Source of the DNA: Salinimicrobium sediminis
GTDB lineage: Bacteria > Bacteroidota > Bacteroidia > Flavobacteriales > Flavobacteriaceae
DNA: 64,000 bases
Assembly (NCBI RefSeq): GCF_900215295.1
Contig: NZ_OCMF01000002.1
Location: 372,001 to 436,000 of the forward strand
Direction of reading: 5' to 3'
The position numbers and the translations under genes were made by a program. This document shows positions 53,655 to 62,383 of this stretch, piece after piece (position 1 is the stretch's first letter; each line of letters begins with the position of its first letter). The notes beneath the pieces were generated by a model. It was not told the origin of the DNA. It saw nothing but the letters and a program-made list of their open reading frames with translations, and ran no database searches.

Positions 53655-54838
53655 GATTCCTGTTTTACGTGTTGATAGATCTTTCCGGAATTTGAAAGTA
53701 TCTTAATGAAGCCTTTGGCATCATTCGCTGTCCAGGCATTGTTCTCTTCCCCGTACTTTCCGAAGCCGCTATTCATTAGATCAAACTTTGATTCTATACC
53801 ATCCAGCACGAACCTGTAAGGATGTAAGGTCAAAAATACCGTTCCGCTTACCTGTTCCTGGGAACTTTGTAGAAAGGCTTCAAAATCCCTCATTACAGGA
53901 TCCAAATATAAACCTTCATGTAGGTGCATTCCATACCAGTTAGCGATGTAATCTTTATGCTGAAGCTGCCATTTGCTCAGGGTGTGTTTTTCCAGCAAAT
54001 GGTGCGCTTTTATGGTAATAAGAGCGGCTGCAGCTTCAAAACCTACTCTACCCTTGATCCCAATAATGGTATCGCCCACGTGTATGTCTCTGCCAATGGC
54101 AAACTTAGACGCGATGTTTTCCAGGATCTCAATATTTTTCTCAGGGGAATTTACCGTGCCGTTTACTTCAGTAAGCTCTCCTTTATAAAAACTAAGACTA
54201 ATTTGTTTAGGCTCCTGTTCCTGAAGCTGTGACGGATATGCACTTTCGGGCAAGGGTTTTTCTGAAGTAAGGGTCTCAGCTCCTCCCACACTGGTTCCCC
54301 ACAGACCTTTATTGACCGAATATTTGGCCTTCTCCCAGTTCATGTCAACGCCATTGGCCGTAAGGTATTCTATCTCCTCCTGTCTGCTGAGTTTTTTGTC
54401 TCGAATGGGAGTGATGATCTCGATTTCGGGCGCAAGGGTTTGAAATATCATATCAAATCTCACCTGGTCGTTTCCGGCACCGGTGCTACCGTGCGCGATG
54501 TATTTGGCACCAATTTTCTTGGCGTGGTTCACGATCTCGATCGCCTGAATGATCCTTTCGGCACTCACCGATAATGGATAGGTGTCATTTTTCAATACGT
54601 TCCCGAAAATGAGATATTTCACCACCCTTTGGTAAAAGGAAGAAACCGCATCGATATTGGTATAAGAGGTCGCTCCTATTTTTTGAGCATTGCTCCCTAT
54701 TTTTTCGATTTCTTCTGAAGAAAATCCGCCGGTGTTAACGCTCACGGCGTGCACCTCAAAATTTTCTTCTTTTGACAAATATTTGGCGCAGTAGGAAGTA
54801 TCCAATCCGCCGCTATATGCTATTACTACTTTTTCCAT
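53651..54838 (-). CDS. argG: Argininosuccinate synthase
   Basis: The 395-residue enzyme has the ATP-pyrophosphatase P-loop AYSGGLDTSYCAKYL, HGSTGAGNDQVRFD and the substrate-binding segments of ASS. It condenses citrulline and aspartate. Second gene of the operon, 29 bp after the GNAT gene. Confidence 0.97.
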   Translation of the reverse strand: MEKVVIAYSGGLDTSYCAKYLSKEENFEVHAVSVNTGGFSSEEIEKIGSNAQKIGATSYTNIDAVSSFYQRVVKYLIFGNVLKNDTYPLSVSAERIIQAIEIVNHAKKIGAKYIAHGSTGAGNDQVRFDMIFQTLAPEIEIITPIRDKKLSRQEEIEYLTANGVDMNWEKAKYSVNKGLWGTSVGGAETLTSEKPLPESAYPSQLQEQEPKQISLSFYKGELTEVNGTVNSPEKNIEILENIASKFAIGRDIHVGDTIIGIKGRVGFEAAAALITIKAHHLLEKHTLSKWQLQHKDYIANWYGMHLHEGLYLDPVMRDFEAFLQSSQEQVSGTVFLTLHPYRFVLDGIESKFDLMNSGFGKYGEENNAWTANDAKGFIKILSNSGKIYQHVKQES

Positions 54839-54867
54839 TTTATAAAATTTTGCTTTACAAGAAGAAT

Positions 54868-55500
54868 TTAGCTTACCGCTTTTTCCTTCTCTTTCTTGTA
54901 AAAAAGTGTTTGTTTGATATTCTTTAATCTCTTAAAAGCCTTTTCATTCAGCTTTTCTCTCTTTTCGATAGGTTTCTTTTTTGCAGGATCATACAGCATG
55001 CCGGTACACAGGCACATCTTGCGCTCGGTACGGGTGAGAATGTCAAAGTTCTTACAGGTTTGACAACCGCTCCAAAAAGTCTCATCATCGGTAAGTTCTG
55101 AGAAAGTTACCGGTTGATATCCCAGCTCGTAATTGATCTTCATGACCGCAAGCCCGGTAGTTATCCCGAAGATCTTAGAGTTGGGATACTTTTTCCTTGA
55201 CAGCTCAAAAACGGCTTTTTTGATATCTTTTGCCAGTCCCTGGTTTCTATAATCAGGATGTACGATGAGCCCGGAATTGGCTACGAATTTCTCATGACTC
55301 CAGATCTCGATGTAACAGAACCCCGCGAACTTGTCCCCGTCTAAAGCAATGATCGCATTACCATTAGACATCTTTTTCAGAACGTATTCGGGGCTTCTTC
55401 GGGCAATACCCGTCCCTCGAACCTTGGCCGATTCTTCCATCGTGTTACAAATGATCTCCGCATACTTTGCATGAGACTCGTTAGCAATGACAATTTTCAT
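54868..55500 (-). CDS. GNAT N-acetyltransferase, probable N-acylglutamate synthase of the arg operon
   Basis: The 210-residue GNAT protein has the acetyl-CoA region VHPDYRNQGLAKDIKKAVFE, with the Q/RxxGxG/A variant QGLAK. A cysteine-bearing C-terminal extension (SGCQTCKNFDIL, ERKMCLCTGM) is unusual and may bind metal. It is the first gene of the eight-gene operon and no other first-step enzyme is present, so it probably acylates glutamate. That function is inferred from position. An arginine-rich leader frame precedes it. Confidence 0.82.
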   Translation of the reverse strand: MKIVIANESHAKYAEIICNTMEESAKVRGTGIARRSPEYVLKKMSNGNAIIALDGDKFAGFCYIEIWSHEKFVANSGLIVHPDYRNQGLAKDIKKAVFELSRKKYPNSKIFGITTGLAVMKINYELGYQPVTFSELTDDETFWSGCQTCKNFDILTRTERKMCLCTGMLYDPAKKKPIEKREKLNEKAFKRLKNIKQTLFYKKEKEKAVS

Positions 55501-55545
55501 ATGCTAAAAATTTTTAGTGAAAAGATTAATAAAGATTTTAAAGGG

Positions 55546-55563
55546 GGAACTCAAAAAAGTTCC
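55546..55563 (-). promoter_or_regulatory. Hairpin between the Arg leader and the arg operon
   Basis: On the - strand GGAACT-N6-AGTTCC, 6 bp, followed by CCC and a short TTT. Terminator-like, but the U-tract is weak. An upstream hairpin CGCAC-GTTT-GTGCG covers the Arg codons of the leader. Confidence 0.45.
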
Positions 55564-55569
55564 GGAAAA

Positions 55570-55674
55570 TCAAGCGCGCACAAACGTGCGGCGGAGACCA
55601 ATACGACGCCTAAAAGAATATTCAGGAGAGATCCTGAAAACAAAAACTAAAACTATGTGGAAAAAATGACTCAA
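55570..55674 (-). CDS. Candidate Arg-rich leader peptide of the arginine operon
   Basis: A 34-codon frame starts with TTG at 55674 and ends with TGA (55570-55572), 70 bp before the GNAT gene. It contains seven Arg codons, five of them in the last 13 codons as AGG-CGT-CGT ... CGC-CGC ... CGC (peptide end RRRIGLRRTFVRA). The frame begins after a -7-like element, and is followed by hairpins. Such an arrangement suggests ribosome-stalling attenuation. Start codon is not ATG, so the exact N terminus is uncertain. Confidence 0.5.
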   Translation of the reverse strand: MSHFFHIVLVFVFRISPEYSFRRRIGLRRTFVRA

Positions 55675-55713
55675 TATGGTAAACTCAAATAATTAAACAC
55701 TGCGACGGAAAGA

Positions 55714-55721
55714 CAAATATC
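55714..55721 (-). promoter_or_regulatory. Possible -7 element of the arg operon
   Basis: GATATTTG on the - strand, one mismatch to TAnnTTTG, 40 bases before the leader TTG. Confidence 0.35.
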
Positions 55722-56260
55722 CTTACCTGCGACGATTGTATAACCGGCGCCTTAAAAGCGTTCTTATTATTTGAAGTATTGAATTCACGGGGTAAAAATA
55801 TATTTTATTTTAATACCAAGACAAAAACTTGTTTTAAAATTAGAAGCAGCACCTGTTAAAATATAATTATTTAAGGTTCTGATGGTTATTGACCATATTT
55901 CTAGGCATTAATATATTAGACTCGTTAGGTATTAATGATTTTCCGGGTTTTTTGTTCTCAATGCTTCTAAAAAAATGAAAAAGCCAGAACCATTGTCCCC
56001 AGATCCTTAAATGCCTGCTATAGGCTGAGAGAATAAATATTATTCCAAATTGGATTACACCACATAATCAACTGAAAATCATTATTGTACCATAATTTTA
56101 TTCTTGTTTTTCATATCTTTATATAGAAGAAGAAAAAACATCTGACTTTCTTTTTCTCTTTTTAAGACGTATTAAATCTCCAAATCTTGATAAAAATTTA
56201 ATGAATATTGCCTTTATCAGTGCCTTTTAGTTTCCCCTCAACGATGTAAATTTTATAGCC
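55722..56260. other. AT-rich divergent spacer upstream of the arg operon
   Basis: About 540 bases without a supported gene. A-T rich with no repeats or RNA gene recognised; the Cache protein gene starts at its right end. Confidence 0.5.
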
Positions 56261-58009
56261 ATGAGAAAGTGCCTTTTTTTCGGTTCTCTAATTGGAATTT
56301 TATCCTTACAGGCTCCTTTAAATGCTCAAACAAGTTTGAACCTTGGCCAAAGTTCAAAATTCTCTGCTGAAGCAAATTATTTATTACAAGACTCCTTAAA
56401 ACTAATCAAAGCTCTTGTTTACGATGCTGCGGACTTAGTACGATCAAAGGGAGATGCTGCTTTTGAGGAATTTCGACAACCCGAAAGTCAATGGCGAAAT
56501 GGAGAAACTTATATATTCATTCTTGATGAAAAGGGAAATATGCTGGTGCATCCGGACACGAATTTGGAAAACAAGAACCAACTAAATCTAAAGGATGTCA
56601 ATGGAAGATTTATAGTCAGGGGAATTTTAGCAGCCGCAAAGGGTGGACAGGAAAAACAGGAAGGCTGGTTCCATTATCAATGGCCGGTACCGGAAGGACT
56701 GCTTCCGCGATGGAAAAGCAGCTTTGTGCAACTGGTAGAGGCACCTGACGGAAAAGAATATGTCATTGGGAGCGGTTTATATGATGATCAAATGAATAAG
56801 GAATTCGTGGTCGACTTAATAGAGACTGCAGCAAAACAGATAAAAAAGGAAGGCAGGAAAGCTTTCGATAAATTTTACGATCCTGCGGAGGTATTTCTAG
56901 TCAAGGACACTTATGTTTTTGTTTTGGATACAATGGGGATAGATCTGGTAAATCCCGCTTTTCGTAATCTGGAAGGCCGGAATCTCATAACTCAAAAGGA
57001 CACTCAGGGGAAATTAGTGGTGCGTGATATGTTTAAAGCTGTTGAAAAAGACAGTACCGCCTGGATAGAATACATGTGGCCAAAGCCGGGAGATAATCTC
57101 TCTACACAAAAATCTACTTACATAAAGAAGGTACCATTAGGGAATAGTTGGGTACTCCTTGGAGCAGGTGTATATCTTGCCGATGCTCCAAAAATTAATG
57201 TAAGTAAAGAAAATATCTCTCCTTTTGACTTAAAGAATTTCGTTATTGATGCTGCGGCTAAACTTGAAAAAGAAGGGGAAGCAGCCTTCGGGGAATTTAA
57301 AATGAAGGACTGGCACTGGTTTGATGGAAAAAAATATGTTTTTGTGTGCAACCTGGACGGAAAAGTAAAATTTCATGCTGCCGATCCTACACTTGAAGGA
57401 GAAATAATTAAATACCGCGAAGATGCCCTGGGTCGTCTATACGGCAGGATGTTTCTAGAAACAGCATCGTCTGAAGCGGGACAGGGCTGGGTACATTATG
57501 TCTTTCCGGAACCAGGAGATATTTTTCCGGCCTGGAAGTCGAGTTTTATTAAAAGGGTAACCTTTCCTTCAGGAGAGGAGCACCTTGTAGGCAGCGGAAT
57601 TTATAATATGGAAATGGATGAATTTCTCATTGAAGAAATGGTCTACCAGGCTGCCGCTTTGGTTCAGAAGGAAGGACGGGAAGCTTTTGAAAAACTAAGA
57701 GATAAAAAAGGGCCCTTTTATTTCATGGACACCTATGTTTTTGTCTTAAGTCCGGACGGTACAGAATTGGTGAATCCTGCCCAACCTTCTCTTGAAAGAA
57801 AAAATCTTATTGACATGAAAGACCTTAACGGAAAATATGTCGTGAAGGAAGAACTCGCTTTAGCCTTAGATCACGGGAGTGGCTGGTTAGAAACCTCATG
57901 GTTTAGGCCCGGCACCAACACCCCTTCTCCTAAAATGACTTTTGTAAAAAGGGTTAAATTCCGGGGAGAGACTTTCATTGTGGGATCCGGTTATTATCCA
58001 ACAAAATAA
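56261..58009 (+). CDS. Secreted protein made of four tandem single-Cache domains
   Basis: The 582-residue protein has a signal peptide (MRKCLFFGSLIGILSLQAPLNAQ) and four Cache_2-type units: about 50-172, 180-308, 325-455 and 460-582. Each begins with a helix (e.g. KALVYDAADLVRSKGDAAFEE), has a YIFILDEKGNMLVHP-type strand, then an 'L..KD..G...VR' turn, a W-x-x-Y/P strand and ends in GSGxY. No membrane helix, HAMP, kinase or methyl-accepting domain follows. Cache domains bind small ligands outside the cell; a free-standing array is unusual. It is monocistronic. Confidence 0.82.
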   Translation: MRKCLFFGSLIGILSLQAPLNAQTSLNLGQSSKFSAEANYLLQDSLKLIKALVYDAADLVRSKGDAAFEEFRQPESQWRNGETYIFILDEKGNMLVHPDTNLENKNQLNLKDVNGRFIVRGILAAAKGGQEKQEGWFHYQWPVPEGLLPRWKSSFVQLVEAPDGKEYVIGSGLYDDQMNKEFVVDLIETAAKQIKKEGRKAFDKFYDPAEVFLVKDTYVFVLDTMGIDLVNPAFRNLEGRNLITQKDTQGKLVVRDMFKAVEKDSTAWIEYMWPKPGDNLSTQKSTYIKKVPLGNSWVLLGAGVYLADAPKINVSKENISPFDLKNFVIDAAAKLEKEGEAAFGEFKMKDWHWFDGKKYVFVCNLDGKVKFHAADPTLEGEIIKYREDALGRLYGRMFLETASSEAGQGWVHYVFPEPGDIFPAWKSSFIKRVTFPSGEEHLVGSGIYNMEMDEFLIEEMVYQAAALVQKEGREAFEKLRDKKGPFYFMDTYVFVLSPDGTELVNPAQPSLERKNLIDMKDLNGKYVVKEELALALDHGSGWLETSWFRPGTNTPSPKMTFVKRVKFRGETFIVGSGYYPTK

Positions 58010-58156
58010 CGATCATTTCCCCGATCTTTTCAGAATAAAACAGGTACCGACATTGCATTCCTGAAAAAGCCAAAAATATCTTGTCCAGATTTCCGGAGAT
58101 GTTTAAGTTGCGCTGCTGTAACTGGTGTAGTATTTTAGCTACTTATTACTCTTTTC

Positions 58157-58879
58157 ATGAAAAAACTTTTATTCTTTAGTTTCCTTATTTCTTCGACCTT
58201 TTCTTTCTCTCAGGATACCATTTACCTCGATTCAGATTATAAAGAAGTCCTACCGGTAAATGCGGTTTACTTTCAGGTAGAAGACCGCACAGCTCCAGGA
58301 AAACAGGACCTGTTGACCAGCCTCTTTCGTATTAATGGAGAAATTATGAAACAGCGATCCTTTTTGGAAAAAGGTAAAAAAACCATCCTTCACGGACTCC
58401 AAAAAACCTGGTATGATAACGGGCAACTTTTCTACCAGGAAACATATAAAAATGGCAAAAGACACGGAGATCTCATGGCCTATTGGGAAGACAGTAGCAG
58501 GAGACGACATGACACTTTCAAAAATGGCAAATTAAAATCAGGAAAAATATGGAATAGAAAGGGGCAGGAAGAGGAACATTATCCCGTGATGATCTCTGCT
58601 GAATTTCCCGGAGGTCAAAAAGGTATTGCAGATTATCTGAGAAAAAGTCTCCCTATTCCTGAAACTCAGAAATCCGGAACCGAAGTTCGCCTATTGGTGA
58701 GAATACGTATTGGCAAAGATGGATTTATAGACCAAATTGACATTATTGAAGGGGCACCCCAATGGTATAATGCAGTAACGACCAATGCTCTTCTCAATAT
58801 GCCTCAATGGAAACCGGGATATTTCATGGGTGATCCTGTGAATGTATGGTACACCTTACCGGTAACTTTCCGAAAGTAA
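58157..58879 (+). CDS. Energy transducer TonB-like protein with MORN/YwqK-type repeat
   Basis: The 240-residue protein has a signal peptide (MKKLLFFSFLISSTFSFSQ), then a YwqK/MORN-like region (GLQKTWYDNGQLFYQETYKNGKRHG, about 85-115), and a TonB C-terminal domain (about 150-240) with EFPGGQKGIADYLRKSLPIP, VRIRIGKDGFIDQIDIIEG and MPQWKPGYFMGDPVNVWYTLPVTF. It lacks an N-terminal membrane anchor of classical TonB, so it is probably periplasmic. Role unknown. Confidence 0.82.
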   Translation: MKKLLFFSFLISSTFSFSQDTIYLDSDYKEVLPVNAVYFQVEDRTAPGKQDLLTSLFRINGEIMKQRSFLEKGKKTILHGLQKTWYDNGQLFYQETYKNGKRHGDLMAYWEDSSRRRHDTFKNGKLKSGKIWNRKGQEEEHYPVMISAEFPGGQKGIADYLRKSLPIPETQKSGTEVRLLVRIRIGKDGFIDQIDIIEGAPQWYNAVTTNALLNMPQWKPGYFMGDPVNVWYTLPVTFRK

Positions 58880-59032
58880 AATCTTGCTCTACCTTTTAAC
58901 GATTCAAATCTACCACTGTTTTCCTCTACTTCGGGGAACAAAATTAAAAAATCGGTAAAAGTGGAAAACATTTTCCTAACCTGTGGGTAGCCTTTTATTG
59001 GCAATATAAAATATTGTATTTTGTAAAGAAAA

Positions 59033-60436
59033 ATGGCCGAAGCGCTATCCATTCATTCTGAAGTCGATATTTCGAAATTATTATCCTCTCAAATAGCCTT
59101 TTTTGAGGCAGGTAATAGTTTAGATGTTGCTGAAAGAATATCGAAGCTCAGGAAGCTCAAAACTATCATTGAAGAAAAAGAAGAAGAAATTTCTGCCGCG
59201 CTTTTTGCCGACTTCCGCAAGCCAGAATTTGAAACCTACGCTACGGAGACCGCACTTATTTTAAGCGAGCTTAAGTTCACTATCAAAAAATTGAAGAAGT
59301 GGGCAAAGCCAAAAAAGGTTAAAAGCACCTTCCTCAACTTTCCTTCCAAAGATTATATCTATCCTCAGCCATATGGAAATGTGCTGGTGCTGGCACCGTG
59401 GAATTATCCTTTTCAGCTGAGTGTTTCTCCTGCTATAGGGGCTTTGGCTGCGGGGAATACAGTAATCCTCAAACCAAGCGAATACGCGCCCGCCACTTCT
59501 CAATTAACCAAAGAGATCTTTGCTGAAGTCTATACAGAAGAGGAAGTAGCAGTTATATTGGGCGGCGTAGCAATCTCTGAAGAACTGCTGAAGCTCAAGT
59601 GGGATTATGTCTTCTTCACCGGAAGCGTTCCGGTAGGCAGAATCGTAGCAAAAGCCATTGCACCTCATCTCACCCCTGCTACCCTGGAACTTGGAGGTAA
59701 GAATCCATGCATTATTCACAGCTCGGCAAAAATCGACCTGGCAGCAAAAAGGATCGTATGGGGTAAGTTCATCAACGCCGGACAAACCTGCATCTCCCCC
59801 GATTATATCCTCATCGATAAAAAGAAGAAAACCGAATTTACAGAGGCTGTAAAAAAGGAAATAAAAGCTGCTTTTGGAGAGGATCCACGGAATTCATCCG
59901 ATTATGCCCGAATCATCAATAAGAAGAACTTTGAACGGCTTCAGGCGATGTTACAGGAGCAAACGATCATCACAGGAGGTGAGACTGCCCCTGATGACAA
60001 TTACATCGCTCCTACGCTCTTAAATGAACCTTCTTTGGATGCTGAAGTGATGCAGGATGAAATTTTTGGTCCCATTCTTCCGGTGCTCACTTTTTCAGAT
60101 GAAACGGAAATAGAAAAGATCATCTGTCACTACCCCGACCCTCTTGCCCTATATGTTTTTGCTGAAGACAAGGATTTTTCAGAAAAGATCCTTCAAAAAT
60201 ATCGTTTTGGAGGGGGTGCTTCCAACGATGTGGTGGTGCACATAGCGAATAAGAATCTGCCGTTTGGCGGCGTGGGTAGCAGCGGCTATGGTGGATACCA
60301 TGGCAAATTTTCCTTTGACACATTTACACATAAAAAAAGCATCAGCAAACGAGCCACCTGGATAGATATTCCGCTTCGGTATGCACCATACACTGGAAAA
60401 CTCCCTCTTATTAAAAAAGTGATGAAAAGACTTTAA
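59033..60436 (+). CDS. Aldehyde dehydrogenase (class 3-like)
   Basis: The 467-residue enzyme has the catalytic Cys in FINAGQTCISPDYIL and the general-base Glu in LELGGKNP, plus the KPSEYAPATSQL and FTGSVPVGRIVA NAD-binding segments. The short N terminus and the C-terminal hydrophobic/basic tail (FDTFTHKKSISKR) resemble ALDH3. It oxidises long-chain or aromatic aldehydes. The - strand nitrilase gene converges on it across a terminator. Confidence 0.92.
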   Translation: MAEALSIHSEVDISKLLSSQIAFFEAGNSLDVAERISKLRKLKTIIEEKEEEISAALFADFRKPEFETYATETALILSELKFTIKKLKKWAKPKKVKSTFLNFPSKDYIYPQPYGNVLVLAPWNYPFQLSVSPAIGALAAGNTVILKPSEYAPATSQLTKEIFAEVYTEEEVAVILGGVAISEELLKLKWDYVFFTGSVPVGRIVAKAIAPHLTPATLELGGKNPCIIHSSAKIDLAAKRIVWGKFINAGQTCISPDYILIDKKKKTEFTEAVKKEIKAAFGEDPRNSSDYARIINKKNFERLQAMLQEQTIITGGETAPDDNYIAPTLLNEPSLDAEVMQDEIFGPILPVLTFSDETEIEKIICHYPDPLALYVFAEDKDFSEKILQKYRFGGGASNDVVVHIANKNLPFGGVGSSGYGGYHGKFSFDTFTHKKSISKRATWIDIPLRYAPYTGKLPLIKKVMKRL

Positions 60437-60557
60437 AAAAGGTTTTATAAGCTTTCTTATATTTTCAGCTTTAAACAAAGAAGTTTAGCGCATATCTATA
60501 AATATTTTAGAATTGAAAGTTGTAAATCAGGTTCAATTCCCGCTGAGTAGAAACTAA

Positions 60558-60596
60558 AAAAGCCGGATCAACAGAATTTCTGTTGATTCGGCTTTT
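60558..60596. terminator. Strong bidirectional terminator
   Basis: A 17-bp stem (60558-60574 with 60580-60596) with one G-T pair and a 5-base loop, A-run before and T-run inside the right arm; between convergent genes. Confidence 0.88.
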
Positions 60597-60612
60597 ACAT
60601 TTTAATCTATAA

Positions 60613-62136
60613 CTATTTTTTAAGCTTAAGAGAATAAAGGTCTTTTCGACGGTCCTTCAGGTTTCTTACGCTTCCAAAGTTGTGCAGCTCCTTTAGCAGA
60701 TCAAGATCCACATCAACAAGCAGGGTGCTTTCGGTATTGGGAGTAGCTTCAGCCTTAATTCCGTTCACCGGAAATGAAAAATCGGAAGGCGTGAAAACTG
60801 CACTCTGGGCATACTGAATATCCATATTGTTCACCTTCGGCAAATTCCCGACAGATCCTGCAATAGCCACGTAACATTCATTTTCGATCGCACGACTCAT
60901 GGCACATAACCTAACTCTGGAATATCCGTTTTGAGTATCGGTCATAAAAGGGACAAAAAGAATGTTCATGCCTTGTTCGGCCAGGATCCTTCCCAGTTCC
61001 GGGAATTCCACGTCATAACATATAAGCACTCCAATTTTTCCGCAGTCGGTATCAAAGGTCTTCACCTGGCTTCCGCCTTTCATACCCCAGGCAGAACCTT
61101 CGGCCGGGGTGATGTGCAGCTTTTCATAGCGTTCGTAACTTCCGTCACGACGACACAGGTAACCTACATTATACATGTGTTCCCCAATGATCTGCGGCAT
61201 GCTGCCGGTAATGATATTGATGTTATAGGTGATCGCAAAATCCACGAAAGTTTCCAGCAGCCTGTCAGTATAAGAAGCGAGGGAGCGAATAGCTTCAGCT
61301 TCGTTGAGATGGTTGTATTCAGCCATTAAAGGCGCGTTGAAGAGCTCCGGAAACAGGATAAAATCACTCTGGTAATCGCTTACGGCATCTACAAAGAATT
61401 CTATCTGGGACACCAGGGCATCAAAATCCCTGAACAAACGCATTTGCCACTGCACCAGCCCCAGCCTTACCACAGTTTTAGCGGTATTGATAAGCTTATC
61501 CGGTTTGGTGTAGTAGATATTATTCCACTCCATGAGCGTAGCAAACTCCTTACTTTCATGATCACCCGGCAGGTAACCTTTAATCACCTTTTTTACGTGG
61601 AAATCATTCGAAAGCTGAAATGAAAGCACGGGATCATGGATCTCCTTTACCTTTACCTTTTCGATATATTGTTTTGGCGTAAGTTCTTCGGCATATTCAG
61701 CATAATTGGGAATTCGACCCCCAAAAACTATAGATTTCAGGTTGAGTTGTTCGCATAGTTCTTTACGCGCTTCATACAACCTTCTACCCAGCCTCATTCC
61801 GCGGAATTCAGGATGTATAAAGACATCAATTCCATAAAGCACATCCCCGGTCTTGGTATGTGTGGAGAAATTTTCACCACCTGTGATCTGCTCATAAGTA
61901 TGATTATCATCGAATTTGTGATAATCCACAATGATCGATAACGCGCACCCGGCGATCTTCTCATTGATCACAATACAGAACTGCCCGTCGGGGAATTTTT
62001 TGATAAGGTTCTTGATCTCCCGTTCACTCCAGTATTCATTAGCAAGAGCATCATAGCTCTCGATCATGGAGATCTTAAGTTCCTTATAATCCTTTACACT
62101 TAAATTTCTTAATTCAATTTTCGCAGAATCTATCAC
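60613..62136 (-). CDS. Fused GNAT acetyltransferase and carbon-nitrogen hydrolase
   Basis: The 507-residue protein starts with GTG. Residues about 8-190 are a GNAT domain (VFIHPEFRGMRLGRRLYEARKEL); residues about 225-507 are a nitrilase-fold domain with the E-K-C triad in LFPELF, YEKLHITP and LICYDVEFPELG. This bifunctional layout is known in many Bacteroidota and Proteobacteria and is annotated as amidohydrolase; the substrate is not known. Confidence 0.9.
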   Translation of the reverse strand: MIDSAKIELRNLSVKDYKELKISMIESYDALANEYWSEREIKNLIKKFPDGQFCIVINEKIAGCALSIIVDYHKFDDNHTYEQITGGENFSTHTKTGDVLYGIDVFIHPEFRGMRLGRRLYEARKELCEQLNLKSIVFGGRIPNYAEYAEELTPKQYIEKVKVKEIHDPVLSFQLSNDFHVKKVIKGYLPGDHESKEFATLMEWNNIYYTKPDKLINTAKTVVRLGLVQWQMRLFRDFDALVSQIEFFVDAVSDYQSDFILFPELFNAPLMAEYNHLNEAEAIRSLASYTDRLLETFVDFAITYNINIITGSMPQIIGEHMYNVGYLCRRDGSYERYEKLHITPAEGSAWGMKGGSQVKTFDTDCGKIGVLICYDVEFPELGRILAEQGMNILFVPFMTDTQNGYSRVRLCAMSRAIENECYVAIAGSVGNLPKVNNMDIQYAQSAVFTPSDFSFPVNGIKAEATPNTESTLLVDVDLDLLKELHNFGSVRNLKDRRKDLYSLKLKK

Positions 62137-62298
62137 TTACAATTTTTTTACAAAGATATTCCTTTCCCTGCAGCTATTAAAATTATCTGCATCAGGCCCT
62201 AAAAGGATAATTTTTAAAGACCTTTTTTATTTTGATAAGACCGTCAAAAACCCTAATTTAATACATCAATTTTTATTCTTTAAAATTTTGAAAGAAAG

Positions 62299-62359
62299 GA
62301 TGTCATTCAAAAGATGTTTCACGATGTAGGGGAGTGAGGCCATCTTGTTGTCTGACATC
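62299..62359 (-). terminator. Long nested hairpin after pxpC
   Basis: GATGTCA (62299-62305) pairs with TGACATC (62353-62359), with an inner AAGATG/CATCTT pair. A T-run (62360-62368) follows on the + strand, while the - strand tail is only moderately T-rich. Confidence 0.5.
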
Positions 62360-62383
62360 TTTTTTTTATTTTACCCGTTTGAC

